From NCBI RefSeq assembly GCF_029892515.1, contig NZ_JARXVF010000005.1:1-64000 (forward strand): a stretch of DNA of 64,000 nt. The letters are read 5' to 3'. Both the position numbers and the translations under genes were made by a program. Below the pieces are notes generated by a model. That model searched no databases and was not told where the DNA came from. It saw only the letters and a program-made list of their open reading frames with translations. Below are positions 54,389 through 62,859 of the stretch, in pieces. The first letter of the stretch is position 1. Each line of letters opens with the position of its first letter. The DNA comes from Pseudaminobacter soli (ex Li et al. 2025) (GTDB lineage Bacteria > Pseudomonadota > Alphaproteobacteria > Rhizobiales > Rhizobiaceae).

Positions 54389-54805
54389 ATGGCCATGACT
54401 GTACCCCCCGTCGGCACGACCAACACCGGCAATTCCACCGATGCGACCTCGAAGACGGCCGTCGACTACCAGTCGTTCCTGCGCCTCCTCGTCGCCGAGA
54501 TGAAGAACCAGGACCCGACCAAGCCGATGGATTCGACGCAGTACGTCGCCCAGCTGGCTTCCTTCTCGCAGGTCGAGCAGTCGGTGCAGATCAACAACAA
54601 GCTGAACGAGCTTCTGACGTCCCAGACCATATCGCAGGCCGACGCCCTCATCGGACGGACGATCACCTCGGCCGACGGCACGGTGACCGGCGAGGTCGCT
54701 TCCGTAAAGCTTTACTCCGACGGCATCGTCGCGGTCCTCAAGGACGGCACCCAGGTCGTCGTCGGCCCCGGCATCACCGTCCAGCCGACGCCCGTGGAAG
54801 CATGA
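54389..54805 (+). CDS. flgD: Hook capping protein FlgD (short form)
   Basis: A 138-residue protein containing the FlgD N-terminal region (VDYQSFLRLLVAEMKNQDPT, then KPMDSTQYVAQLASFSQVEQ). The C-terminal FlgD-like and Ig-like domains seen in longer homologues are missing; this short form is common in alphaproteobacteria. It caps the growing hook. It ends overlapping the fliQ start. Confidence 0.93.
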   Translation: MAMTVPPVGTTNTGNSTDATSKTAVDYQSFLRLLVAEMKNQDPTKPMDSTQYVAQLASFSQVEQSVQINNKLNELLTSQTISQADALIGRTITSADGTVTGEVASVKLYSDGIVAVLKDGTQVVVGPGITVQPTPVEA

Positions 54806-55068
54806 ACGAAGCAGATGCCCTCGATATCGTCCAGTATGCCATCTGGACGGTCCTGACCGCCTGCGGCCCCGCCGTGGCGGTCGCGATGGTGGTCGGCGTT
54901 GGCATCGCCCTGGTCCAGGCATTGACTCAGATCCAGGAAATCACGCTCACCTTCGTGCCGAAGATCGTCGCCATCATGCTGGTGGTGGCGTTCACCGGGC
55001 CCTTCATGGGCGCCCAGATCTCGTCCTTCGCCAACGTCATCTTCGAGCGCATCGAACACGGATTCTAA
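54802..55068 (+). CDS. fliQ: Flagellar export gate protein FliQ
   Basis: An 88-residue protein with two membrane helices and the FliQ core TQIQEITLTFVPKIVAIMLV. It belongs to the FliP-FliQ-FliR gate. In many rhizobia flhA follows directly; here about 1.7 kb, holding a secreted-protein gene and non-coding repeats, separates them. Confidence 0.95.
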   Translation: MNEADALDIVQYAIWTVLTACGPAVAVAMVVGVGIALVQALTQIQEITLTFVPKIVAIMLVVAFTGPFMGAQISSFANVIFERIEHGF

Positions 55069-55221
55069 AAATCCCTGTCGCAATTTCGCCGGGACTGTGC
55101 GTAGACTGTAGCCATTGCAGACACATGTAAGGGGGGCTCAAGCAACCCGAAGGCGACGGATAGCGGTCCGCTGTCTTCCCAACGATCCTCCGGATGAAGC
55201 ATTCGGAGCGGGAGGCATTGC

Positions 55222-55929
55222 ATGTCGAAAGCTTCGCTTCTGTCCCTCGTGCTCGTGGCACCCCTCCTTGCAGCGGGCACCGCTCACGCCAAGCCCGCCC
55301 CAAAGACGCTCGATCTGCCGAGCGTTTCCGACGTCCGCATCGACAGCCCGGCCGGCGAGCTCAAGCTGACGACGACCAGCGGCGAGCCCAATCGCGCCAC
55401 CATCGAGGTGCGCGAGCCTGGTTCCGGCGTCACGCCTTCCGACAAATACTTCGAAGACTGCATGGCGCTCGTCTCGGCCAATGTCGAAGGCAAGGCGCTG
55501 GTCATCTCGATCGCGCCCGCGCCGTCCTCCGAGCTTGCCAACTGCTCCTTCAAGATCGACGCCAACGTGCTACCGAAGGGCAACGTCAACATCAAGCAGA
55601 ACGCGCTCGAAGCAACTCTCGACGGCGATTTCGGCTCTGTGAACACCGACACCAACGCCATCCGGATGCAGCTCGACGGGCACATCACCCAGCTCGGCAT
55701 GAAGAGCCAGGCGGTCGACACCGACCTCGCCTACAAGCGGATCGACCAGAACGAAACCATCAGCATCGACAGCAAGGCGATCAACGCAGCGATGGACTTT
55801 GGCGGCGCGCCGATCAGCTATTCGGTCGAGGGCATCGCCTCGGCCATCGACAGCGAGCTCCCCAACACGCCGGGCGCCAAGCCGTCGATCAAGCTCAAGG
55901 CCGTTTCTGTTCATGCGGTCATCCGCTGA
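55222..55929 (+). CDS. Secreted beta-rich protein (DUF4097/adhesin-head-like), unassigned
   Basis: A 235-residue protein with a clear signal peptide (ASLLSLVLVAPLLAAGTAHA). The rest is a regular beta-strand pattern with asparagine and aspartate turns (NVNIKQNALEATLDGDFGSV, NTDTNAIRMQLDGHITQLGM), as in DUF4097 or DUF2807-type beta-helix folds. I am not sure of the family. It lies between fliQ and flhA but has no recognised flagellar role, and a strongly repetitive non-coding block follows. It may have arrived with that insertion. Confidence 0.7.
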   Translation: MSKASLLSLVLVAPLLAAGTAHAKPAPKTLDLPSVSDVRIDSPAGELKLTTTSGEPNRATIEVREPGSGVTPSDKYFEDCMALVSANVEGKALVISIAPAPSSELANCSFKIDANVLPKGNVNIKQNALEATLDGDFGSVNTDTNAIRMQLDGHITQLGMKSQAVDTDLAYKRIDQNETISIDSKAINAAMDFGGAPISYSVEGIASAIDSELPNTPGAKPSIKLKAVSVHAVIR

Positions 55930-55953
55930 CGGAACTCGGCGCGCTTCATCCCC

Positions 55954-56008
55954 CCTCGTGGTTCGAGGCTCCGTTCCGCTTCGCTGCGCTGCGCACCTCA
56001 CCATGAGG
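55954..56008. repeat. Palindromic intergenic repeat, copy 1
   Basis: The ends are CCTCGTGGTTCGAGGCTC and GCGCACCTCACCATGAGG. It matches the reverse complement of copy 2 at 56154-56200 in both arms, with a different loop. It belongs to the class of short intergenic repeats common in Rhizobiales. Confidence 0.75.
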
Positions 56009-56010
56009 GC

Positions 56011-56150
56011 TTCCGTCTGCGCCCCTCTCCTGGGTTGACGGCGTCGCTGCACCGACCTCTCGAGTTGGGGGGTATCTCCGCGCAACCGCTTCAATTGAGG
56101 GTATCGCTGTCGCTGACGACCACCTTCTAAGTTGAGGGTGTCACCGCGCC
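56011..56150. repeat. Degenerate short tandem repeats
   Basis: Between the two palindromic copies, about four imperfect units can be aligned around TTGAGGGTNTC-N-CCGCGC: 56031-56050, 56060-56083, 56090-56112 and 56128-56148. Each has a polypyrimidine run, a TTGA-GG core and a CG-rich end. There is no coding potential. Confidence 0.5.
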
Positions 56151-56153
56151 AAC

Positions 56154-56200
56154 CGTCCTCATCCTGAGGTGCGAGCCCGGAGGGCGAGCCTCGAAGGACG
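56154..56200. repeat. Palindromic intergenic repeat, copy 2 (inverted)
   Basis: CGTCCTCATCCTGAGGTGCG and GAGCCTCGAAGGACG flank a short GC-rich loop. It is oriented opposite to copy 1, so the pair forms an inverted repeat about 250 bp across. Confidence 0.8.
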
Positions 56201-56560
56201 CACCTGTTCATCGCCACGCCCGGTTTTCACCGTCTGGCCATTTCAAAGAACGCTCTCTTTCGAGAACTGGGAAGACGGGCGGTCGGGTAACGCGCTCATC
56301 TAAGTAGTATCTGCGGTCTCCACGACCGCCCGTTCGATGCTCTTGCCCGGTTCGTTCGCCTCCGCATTCGCGCGGCCAGCCGCTCCCTAGGCCCGGACTT
56401 GGGGGCTCATCGCCCAGCAGCGCTACCGTAGCGCCACCAGCCCGGCCATCGTCGCCCTCCACGCTCATCCGGTTCATGACCCGTGTTCCCGGTGAGGCCG
56501 ATGCCACGGATTATGCGGGAAGCGAAAAAGTGGGGGATGAAAGAGGCAGTGATTTTCTGA
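56201..56560. other. Non-coding structured segment, possible mobile-element remnant
   Basis: About 360 bp without a credible gene. It contains a perfect 11-bp inverted repeat (ACGGGCGGTCG 56275-56285 with CGACCGCCCGT 56323-56333) around a 37-nt loop. A minus-strand frame (56208-56507) shows no family motif. The texture resembles the non-coding end of an insertion sequence of the IS110 kind, but that is a guess. No transposase gene is present. Confidence 0.35.
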
Positions 56561-56651
56561 TGTAGATAATGATTTCAAATGATTAGAATTCATCGACCGC
56601 TGAATTCGTCCACATCTTGAACGCCAGGACCTTCGCCTGCGCTGCCCAATG

Positions 56652-56707
56652 CCCCTCTCCGGCTCGCTACGCTCACCACCTCTCCCCGCAAGCGGGGCGA
56701 GGAACCC
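56652..56707. repeat. Third intergenic repeat family (CCCCGC-AA-GCGGGG core)
   Basis: CCCCTCTCCGGCTCGC, CACCTCTCCCCGC and GCGGGGCGAGGAACCC form a unit with the hairpin CCCCGC/GCGGGG (56684-56697). Such sequences are typical dispersed intergenic repeats of Mesorhizobium-like genomes, from memory. It lies 91 bp before flhA. Confidence 0.65.
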
Positions 56708-56797
56708 AGGTCCTGAAGCGCCGCGTTTCCGCCCTCCCATGCTCGCGCAAGCTTGGAATCCTAAGGTCGCAGCGCCCGCACTTCGCGCCAGCGGGCA

Positions 56798-58903
56798 ATG
56801 AGCATGGAGAAGCAAGTGGCCATCGCAGAAACAATGCCGTCGGGCAGTGCTGCCAAAAGCGGCCGCGACATCTTTTTTGCCCTCGGCATCATCGTCATCC
56901 TGTCGGTCCTGTTCCTGCCGATCCCGGCCTTCATGATCGACGTTGGCCTTGCCTTCTCCATCGCGCTGTCCGTGCTGATCCTGATGGTGTCGCTGTGGAT
57001 CCAGCGGCCGCTCGAATTCTCGTCCTTCCCGACCATCCTGCTCATTGCCACGATGCTGCGCCTGTCGCTCAACATCGCCACCACCCGCATGATCCTGTCG
57101 GAAGGCAATGTCGGCACGCACGCCGCCGGCTACATCATCAGTGGCTTCTCCCAGCTCGTCATGAGCGGCGATTTCGTCATCGGCCTGATCGTCTTCCTGA
57201 TCCTGATCGTCGTCAATTTCATCGTCATCACCAAGGGCGCCACCCGTATCGCGGAAGTGGGCGCGCGCTTCACCCTCGACGCCATCCCCGGCAAGCAGAT
57301 GTCGATCGATGCCGATCTGTCGGCCGGCGTGATCGACGACAAGACCGCGCAGTTGCGCCGCCGCGAGCTGGAAGAGGAAAGCTCCTTCTTCGGCGCCATG
57401 GACGGTGCCTCGAAATTCGTGCGCGGCGATGCCATCGCCGGCCTCATCATCACCGCCATCAACATCGTGGGCGGCATCGCCATCGGCTATTTCCGCCATG
57501 GCATGGACATCGGCAAGGCCGGCGACGTCTTCATCAAGCTGTCGGTCGGCGACGGCCTGGTGACGCAGATCCCGGCGCTGATCGTTTCGCTCGCAGCGGG
57601 CATGCTGGTTTCCAAGGGCGGCGTGCGCGGCTCGGCCAACCAGGCCGTGTTCGGCCAGCTCGGCGCCCATCCGCGCGCGCTTTATGTGGCGGCAGTGCTG
57701 CTGACGGTGCTGGCGCTGATGCCGGGCCTTCCGCTCTTCCCCTTCATGGTGCTGGCCTGCGCCATGGCCGCGATCGGCTACGTCATTCCCCGCCGCCAGC
57801 AGGCGATGGCCGAAGAGGCCAAGGCAGCCGAGCAGCAGGTTCAGGTGGCCAAGGAAGAAGAAGAGAAGAACTCGGTCAAGGCCTCGCTCAAGACCGCCGA
57901 GATCGAGCTTCTGATCGGCAAGCAGCTTTCGACCAAGCTGCTCGTCTCGCACCAGGAACTGGCCTTCCGCATGAGCAAGATGCGCAAGAAGTTTGCCCAG
58001 CAATATGGCTTCGTGGTGCCCGAGGTTCGCCTGACCGACGATCTCAGCCTGCCCGGCAAGACCTACCAGATCAAGGTTCACGGCACGGTGGTGGCCGAGC
58101 ACCAGATGCGCGTCGGCGAGGTGATGGTGCTGCTCGGCCAGCGCGATATTCCCGACGTTCCGGGCGAGGAGGTGCGCGAGCCTGCCTTCGGCATGCGCGC
58201 CTACTCGGTGCCGGAGATGTTCAGCGAGGACCTCAAGCGCGAGCAGTTCACCTTCGCCGACAACATGTCAGTGCTGCTGACGCATCTTTCGGAAGTGATC
58301 CGCAACAACCTGCCGCAGCTGCTCTCCTACAAGGACATGAAGGCGCTGCTGGAACGGCAGGACCCCGAATACCGCAAGCTGGCCGACGAGATCTGCACCC
58401 AGCACATCTCCTACCCCGGCCTGCAGGCGGTGCTGAAGCTCTTGCTTGCCGAGCGCGTCTCGATCCGCAACCTGCACCTCATCATCGAGGCCATCGCCGA
58501 AATCGCGCCGCATGTGCGCCGCACCGAGCAGATCGTCGAGCATGTGCGCGTGCGCATGGCCCAGCAGATCTGCGGTGACGTGACCGAGGGCGGCGTGCTC
58601 AAGGTGCTGCGGCTGGGCAACCGCTGGGACCTCGCCTTCCACCAGGCGCTCAAGCGCGACGCCAAGGGCGAGGTGCGCGAGTTCGACATCGACCCGCGCC
58701 AGCTCGAGGAATTCGGCCAGGAAGCCACCAAGGTCATCCGCGGGCATCTGGAGGCCGGCGAGCGCTTCGTCATCGTCACCGCGCCGGATTCGCGCCCCTA
58801 TGTGCGCATGATCATCGAGCGGCTGTTCACCACGCTGCCGGTGCTCAGCCATGTCGAGATCGCCAAGGGCGTCGAGATCAAGGTGCTCGGAACCATTTCG
58901 TGA
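56798..58903 (+). CDS. flhA: Flagellar export gate protein FlhA
   Basis: A 701-residue export protein with about eight membrane helices in the first 340 residues ([20 protein letters not shown], then [14 protein letters not shown], are diagnostic) and a large cytoplasmic domain that docks chaperone-substrate pairs. The first ATG at 56798 has no strong ribosome site; an ATG two codons later is equally possible. Upstream is the repeat-rich insertion, so the promoter situation differs from a simple fliQ-flhA operon. fliR overlaps its stop. Confidence 0.96.
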   Translation: MSMEKQVAIAETMPSGSAAKSGRDIFFALGIIVILSVLFLPIPAFMIDVGLAFSIALSVLILMVSLWIQRPLEFSSFPTILLIATMLRLSLNIATTRMILSEGNVGTHAAGYIISGFSQLVMSGDFVIGLIVFLILIVVNFIVITKGATRIAEVGARFTLDAIPGKQMSIDADLSAGVIDDKTAQLRRRELEEESSFFGAMDGASKFVRGDAIAGLIITAINIVGGIAIGYFRHGMDIGKAGDVFIKLSVGDGLVTQIPALIVSLAAGMLVSKGGVRGSANQAVFGQLGAHPRALYVAAVLLTVLALMPGLPLFPFMVLACAMAAIGYVIPRRQQAMAEEAKAAEQQVQVAKEEEEKNSVKASLKTAEIELLIGKQLSTKLLVSHQELAFRMSKMRKKFAQQYGFVVPEVRLTDDLSLPGKTYQIKVHGTVVAEHQMRVGEVMVLLGQRDIPDVPGEEVREPAFGMRAYSVPEMFSEDLKREQFTFADNMSVLLTHLSEVIRNNLPQLLSYKDMKALLERQDPEYRKLADEICTQHISYPGLQAVLKLLLAERVSIRNLHLIIEAIAEIAPHVRRTEQIVEHVRVRMAQQICGDVTEGGVLKVLRLGNRWDLAFHQALKRDAKGEVREFDIDPRQLEEFGQEATKVIRGHLEAGERFVIVTAPDSRPYVRMIIERLFTTLPVLSHVEIAKGVEIKVLGTIS

Positions 58904-59652
58904 ACGTCGCCCCCGAAACCGTCATTCTGGCGGCCTTCGTCGCCTTCTGCAGGATCGGCGGCTGCTTCCTGATCATGCCCGGGCTTTCGAGCGCGCGCGT
59001 GCCGATCCAGATCAGGCTGTTTGTGGCGGTCGCCGCGACCGGGGCGCTGCTGGTGCATCTTTGGGACCACATCGTGCCCTATATCGACCGCCGGCCGCAG
59101 GTGCTGGTGCCGATGATCGTGTCGGAGCTGATGATCGGCGGGCTGATCGGCGGGCTGGCGCGTCTCTACGTCATGGCGCTGCATTTCATCGGCTCGGCCA
59201 TGGCGATGCTGATCGGCTACGGCGGCGCAGGCGGAACGGCCATCGAAGAATCCGAGCCGCAGGCGGCACTCGCAACAATCGTTTCCTTCTCGGCGCTGAT
59301 GCTGATGTTCGTGTTCGATTTCCATCACGAGATCATCAAGGCGCTGGTGAACTCCTACGAAGTCGCCCCGCTGAACGTCTTCTTCAACCCGCGCGAGGCG
59401 CTGGTCGACGTCACCGACACGCTGTCGGAAAGCTTCTCGATCGTGCTGCGCCTGGGCAGCCCGTTCATCGCCTATGCCATACTGGTCAACCTGACCATCG
59501 GCTTCGTGAACAAGCTGGTGCCGCAGATTCCCGTCTACTTCATCTCGCTGCCCTTCGTCATCGCGGGCGGGATGTTCATCTTCTACTTCGGCGTCGGCAC
59601 CATGGTCAGCCTGTTCGCCGACGGCTTTGCCACGACCACCATCGGGAGATGA
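58900..59652 (+). CDS. fliR: Flagellar export gate protein FliR
   Basis: A 250-residue polytopic protein with [15 protein letters not shown]-like opening (residues about 16-32), [18 protein letters not shown], and a terminal helix at [20 protein letters not shown]. It completes the FliPQR gate. It starts with GTG overlapping the flhA stop (GTGA), and the next gene overlaps its end. Confidence 0.94.
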   Translation: MNVAPETVILAAFVAFCRIGGCFLIMPGLSSARVPIQIRLFVAVAATGALLVHLWDHIVPYIDRRPQVLVPMIVSELMIGGLIGGLARLYVMALHFIGSAMAMLIGYGGAGGTAIEESEPQAALATIVSFSALMLMFVFDFHHEIIKALVNSYEVAPLNVFFNPREALVDVTDTLSESFSIVLRLGSPFIAYAILVNLTIGFVNKLVPQIPVYFISLPFVIAGGMFIFYFGVGTMVSLFADGFATTTIGR

Positions 59653-60056
59653 GCATGACCTCGCGCAAGGAAAGGCTGGCCAAGCTGGTGAGGGTGCAGG
59701 CGCAGCTGAAGGCGCTGCACGAGACGCGCCATGCAGGCTTCCTGTCGGAAGCGGCGGCCGCCGAGAACGAGGCTGTCGAACTGGTGAACCGCTTCGACGC
59801 CGAGGGCACATTGTCGGGCATGTTCCCCGACATCTATCACCGCCGCATCGGCAAGGCGATCGCGCGAAAGCAGGAGCAGGCCCAACTTGCGCGCGATGAG
59901 GCCGAGAAGGTGGCGGTCGCCACCGCCCGCACCAACATGGTCGAACGCGCTTATCGCGAGGCGCGCCAGTGGGACGATCGCCTTACCGCCGACCGCGAAA
60001 GGCTGGAGATGATCGAGCGCAAGAGCGCTTCCGATCCCGACCCTGCCTCCCGGTAA
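59649..60056 (+). CDS. Small coiled-coil protein after fliR, FliJ-like candidate
   Basis: A 135-residue soluble protein, nearly all helical and charged (RKERLAKLVRVQAQLKALHE, RKQEQAQLARDEAEKVAVAT). Length and coiled-coil character match FliJ, the export chaperone-escort that works with FliI and FlhA, and no other FliJ is recognisable in the window. Its ATG overlaps the fliR stop (ATGA), so it is made with flhA and fliR. I see no specific FliJ motif, so this is a candidate only. Confidence 0.7.
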   Translation: MSMTSRKERLAKLVRVQAQLKALHETRHAGFLSEAAAAENEAVELVNRFDAEGTLSGMFPDIYHRRIGKAIARKQEQAQLARDEAEKVAVATARTNMVERAYREARQWDDRLTADRERLEMIERKSASDPDPASR

Positions 60057-60134
60057 GGTTGCCACAAGCTTACTGGTTCATGATCCCGGCTTGGTCATCG
60101 TGACCCATGAAAACCGGATAAGGGAACGTTTTCC

Positions 60135-60701
60135 TTGGCGATTTCTCCACCCAGCGACATTGTTCTGGACGTTGCCCGCGCCGTCGAGCCGTCGGGCATG
60201 GAAACCGCGCGCGCCGAGCTTGCCAAGCGCGGCAGCGCCGCCGCGGCCGGCATGTCGGCGACCTTCTCGGTCGGCGATGTCGGGGGCAGGTATGACAAGA
60301 CCGCCCATGTGGCGGCGGCTGACGCCAAGGCGCCCGACAGCTACAAGCGCTTCGAGGCCATGGTTCTCCAGACCTTCATCCAGAACATGATGCCCAAGGA
60401 AGCCGAGAACGTTTACGGCAAGGGCATGGCCGGCGACATGTGGAAATCGATGCTCGCCGGCAAGATCGCCGACGTGATGGCCGAACGCGGCGGCATCGGC
60501 ATCGCCGACAAGGTGCTCGGCGCCCACTATATGGACGGCAAGGAAAAGGTGGCCGTGGGCCCCGTTTCCGGCGGCCCCGGCAAGGCGGAGGTCGATGAGA
60601 ACAGCCGGCTTTCGACAGCACTTGTGCAGCAGATGGAGATGAAGCTGACGCGCGAGATGACCGGCGACCAGGCCGCCCTGGCGGCCAAGACCAAAATCTA
60701 A
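60135..60701 (+). CDS. flgJ: Rod-binding protein FlgJ, N-terminal type (no muramidase)
   Basis: A 188-residue protein with the rod-binding core KRFEAMVLQTFIQNMMPKEA, AGDMWKSMLAGKIADVMAER and GGIGIAD. The C-terminal muramidase domain of enterobacterial FlgJ is absent, as usual in alphaproteobacteria. The separate lytic transglycosylase at 48191 could provide that activity. It starts with a TTG at 60135; the preceding GGAACG is a modest ribosome site. Confidence 0.88.
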   Translation: MAISPPSDIVLDVARAVEPSGMETARAELAKRGSAAAAGMSATFSVGDVGGRYDKTAHVAAADAKAPDSYKRFEAMVLQTFIQNMMPKEAENVYGKGMAGDMWKSMLAGKIADVMAERGGIGIADKVLGAHYMDGKEKVAVGPVSGGPGKAEVDENSRLSTALVQQMEMKLTREMTGDQAALAAKTKI

Positions 60702-60737
60702 GACCCGATAAACGATAATACCAAGGGACAGATCGAC

Positions 60738-61157
60738 ATGACCGAACCGAAGCCGACCGCTGAGAACCTGCCGGCACAGAGCACGCGGGCAACAGCCGCG
60801 CAAGCTGCGCGGTTAGGCAATCTGTCGGCGATCATCGGCCGCATCATCGAAGCCGTGGACGAGGAAACCGCGGCTATCCGCTCCGGCGTCGGCTTCGACC
60901 TCAAATCCGCCAATGCGCGCAAGAGCCGCTATCTCTATGAACTCACCCGCGCCACCAAGGGCATCGAGGACGGCGAGGTGCTGGCCGAACACCGCGAGAG
61001 CCTGGAAAGGCTGCGCGACCGCCTGACGGTCAACGAATCCGTGATCCGCGCGCATATGGGCGCCGTCAGCGAGGTGGCCAAGCTGATGCAGACCGTCATC
61101 CAGCGTGCCGAAGCCGACGGCACCTACTCCGAAGGTGAATTCGGTTGGGCCCGTTGA
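60738..61157 (+). CDS. flgN: FlgN-like flagellar export chaperone
   Basis: A 139-residue helical protein with NLSAIIGRIIEAVDEETAAI and a long C-terminal helix pair (HRESLERLRDRLTVNESVIR). FlgN chaperones FlgK and FlgL before export. The match is by helix pattern, size and position after flgJ, as in other rhizobial clusters. SD AGGGA lies 10 nt upstream. Its stop overlaps a TTG start of the next gene. Confidence 0.78.
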   Translation: MTEPKPTAENLPAQSTRATAAQAARLGNLSAIIGRIIEAVDEETAAIRSGVGFDLKSANARKSRYLYELTRATKGIEDGEVLAEHRESLERLRDRLTVNESVIRAHMGAVSEVAKLMQTVIQRAEADGTYSEGEFGWAR

Positions 61158-61678
61158 TAAAATTCATCGGTGCGGCGGTCTGGATCTGCCTGGTCACGCT
61201 TGGAGCGGTGTTCTACTCGTTCAAGACGCCGCACGCCCTCACCGACCCGGGGTCTCCGCCGCCGCTTCTCGGCGGGCTGAAATATGTGAAGGCGAACGTC
61301 ATCTCCGTTCCCGTCTTCAACAAGGCGAGCGTCGAAGGCTACTTCCTGGCCCGGTTGGTCTATACGGCCGACCCCAAGGAGTTGAAGAAGCTTACCGTGC
61401 CGGCCGAATCCCTGATTACCGACCAAGTCTATTCCTATCTCTACGCGAACCCAGAAATCGACTTCTCCAAGCGCGAGGATCTCGATCTCGAGGCGTTCAG
61501 GAACGGCATCCGCGACAGCATCAACGGCCGGATCGGCGAGCAGATAATCCATGACGTGATTGTCGAGCAGATCGACTTCCTGACCCGCGAGGAAACCCGC
61601 GACCGCTCGGCGCGCCGTCGCAACGAACAGGCAGACGCGGCGGCAGAAGCCGCGCCAGCGCCGGCCGAGCACCATTGA
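61154..61678 (+). CDS. Single-pass membrane protein with FliL-like periplasmic domain
   Basis: A 174-residue protein with one membrane helix (about 3-22; FIGAAVWICLVTLGAVFYSF). The periplasmic domain has strand NVISVPVFNKASVEGYFLAR, helix FRNGIRDSINGRIGEQIIHD and strand VIVEQIDFLT, which resembles the FliL/stomatin-like arrangement. I infer a FliL-type paralogue, since a canonical FliL is encoded at 38352. The start is uncertain: TTG at 61154 overlaps the flgN stop (TTGA), while a TTG at 61145 gives three more residues. It ends the flhA-fliR operon. Confidence 0.68.
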   Translation: MIKFIGAAVWICLVTLGAVFYSFKTPHALTDPGSPPPLLGGLKYVKANVISVPVFNKASVEGYFLARLVYTADPKELKKLTVPAESLITDQVYSYLYANPEIDFSKREDLDLEAFRNGIRDSINGRIGEQIIHDVIVEQIDFLTREETRDRSARRRNEQADAAAEAAPAPAEHH

Positions 61679-61772
61679 CGTTTACGTCAACGAGAGGCTA
61701 TACGAGTGGCAACCAGACAGGTCGCTCCAAGCGGGGCGATCGCGTCGCCTCACGAGATCAGGGAGAGTTGTC

Positions 61773-62054
61773 ATGGGCGTTGAAGCGGTTGTCGAAAAGA
61801 TCCGGTCGCGCGTTGAAAGTTCCGGTTTCGACCGTTCGGTGAAGTTCGACACCGGTGGTGACGGCGTGATCGTCATCGACGGCGCCAGCATTTCCACCAC
61901 CGACGCTCCGGCCGATTGCACCATCAAGATCAGCCTCGACGATCTGGAGTCGCTGATCAGCGGCGACCTGAACCCGACGATGGCGTTCATGACCGGCAAG
62001 ATCAAGGTCGAAGGTGACATGTCGGTCGCCATGTCGCTCAGCCAGATCATCTGA
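61773..62054 (+). CDS. SCP2 sterol-binding domain protein
   Basis: A 93-residue stand-alone SCP2 domain. KFDTGGDGVIVIDGASISTT, CTIKISLDDLESLISGDLNP and MAFMTGKIKVEGDMSVAMSL match the fold that binds lipids or other hydrophobic molecules. Its physiological role in bacteria is not established. It is monocistronic, with a strong terminator 22 bp after the stop shared with the convergent acetyltransferase. Confidence 0.9.
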   Translation: MGVEAVVEKIRSRVESSGFDRSVKFDTGGDGVIVIDGASISTTDAPADCTIKISLDDLESLISGDLNPTMAFMTGKIKVEGDMSVAMSLSQII

Positions 62055-62076
62055 TCCGGACAGGCATTTAGCCAGC

Positions 62077-62117
62077 AAAAAGCCCGGCGCTTCATCAGCG
62101 CCAGGCTTTTTCTTTTT
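62077..62117. terminator. Bidirectional terminator between SCP2 and GNAT genes
   Basis: The stem AAAAAGCC-C-GGCGCT / AGCGCC-A-GGCTTTTT has one mismatch and a TCATC loop, with A-run and T-run on the two sides. It therefore ends transcription in both directions. Confidence 0.92.
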
Positions 62118-62122
62118 GGGCT

Positions 62123-62734
62123 TCAGGCGGCTGTCTCCAGGCCGGTCGAACGCTGGCGACGCCCGGCTGCCTTCAGCACGCCGCAGGCGCCGTCGAGCGC
62201 GCCTTCGACCAGCTCCAGCGCCAGGAAGCGGTGCCGCTCATAGGGCCCCGGCATGGCGAGCGAGCCGGTCTTGTCTGCTGAGAAGCCGAAGCGCGCATAG
62301 TAAGGCGTGTCACCCACCAGCAGGATCGCCCGATGGCCGAGATTTTCGGCCTTGGCAATCGCATGGCGCATCAGGGCCGAGCCGACGCCGGCGCACTTCA
62401 GGGACGGCTCGACTGCGAGCGGACCGAGCAGCAGCGCCCGCGCGCCGCCCTCGCCGAGCCTGACATCCCAAAGCCGCACGGTGCCAATGATGGCTCCGGC
62501 CGCATCGCGCGCGACGAAAGCCAGCCCCGCCGACGGCAGACGGCCGCGGCGCAGCTTCTCCGAAGACTTGCGCCGCCGCTGCAGGCCCATGGCGAGGTCG
62601 AGCAGCGCCTCGCGCTGAACGATATCGGCCGGGGTCTCGGCGGCAATGGTGAAGGCCGCGCAGCTGCCGATCTCCCCCGTTGTGGAGGAGATCAGCGGCA
62701 AGGCCGCACCTAGTTTCTCAACGATTTGTTCCAT
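62123..62734 (-). CDS. GNAT-family N-acetyltransferase
   Basis: A 203-residue acetyltransferase with the acetyl-CoA motif LLLGPLAVEPSLKCAGVGSA and the following helix MRHAIAKAENLGHRAILLVG. Members transfer acetyl groups to amines; the substrate is unknown. The first 30 residues have no family similarity, so the true start may be later, near AFTIAAETPADIVQ. It lies 125 bp downstream of the decarboxylase on the same strand, but a link is not certain. Confidence 0.85.
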   Translation of the reverse strand: MEQIVEKLGAALPLISSTTGEIGSCAAFTIAAETPADIVQREALLDLAMGLQRRRKSSEKLRRGRLPSAGLAFVARDAAGAIIGTVRLWDVRLGEGGARALLLGPLAVEPSLKCAGVGSALMRHAIAKAENLGHRAILLVGDTPYYARFGFSADKTGSLAMPGPYERHRFLALELVEGALDGACGVLKAAGRRQRSTGLETAA

Positions 62735-62859
62735 TTCCGTGATCCTTCACAAGCGGAGGTTTTTCCACGAGCGAACCCGCCGCCCGCGACAACTTCGCTG
62801 GCGGGCAGGATGATCTGGCGGCTGCCGGGCACCTGCGAACAGGCGCCCGTAACGAGCCG

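Noticed and set aside
55954-56200. A CRISPR-like array from the repeated units
   Set aside because: Units are few, unequal in length and sequence, with no regular unique spacers and no cas genes nearby.
56208-56507. A 99-codon minus-strand frame in the non-coding block before flhA
   Set aside because: It has no ribosome site, an unnatural Gly/Arg/Pro composition and no recognised motif. I kept the region as a structured non-coding segment instead.
56474-58102. A 542-codon open frame on the minus strand opposite flhA
   Set aside because: It is a low-complexity antisense shadow (His/Asp/Gln-rich) of the well-recognised FlhA coding sequence.
22779-61678. A novel secretion system built from the export genes
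   Set aside because: All export genes (flhA, flhB, fliP, fliQ, fliR, fliI) have intact flagellar signatures and are interspersed with rod, hook and filament genes; this is an ordinary flagellum.
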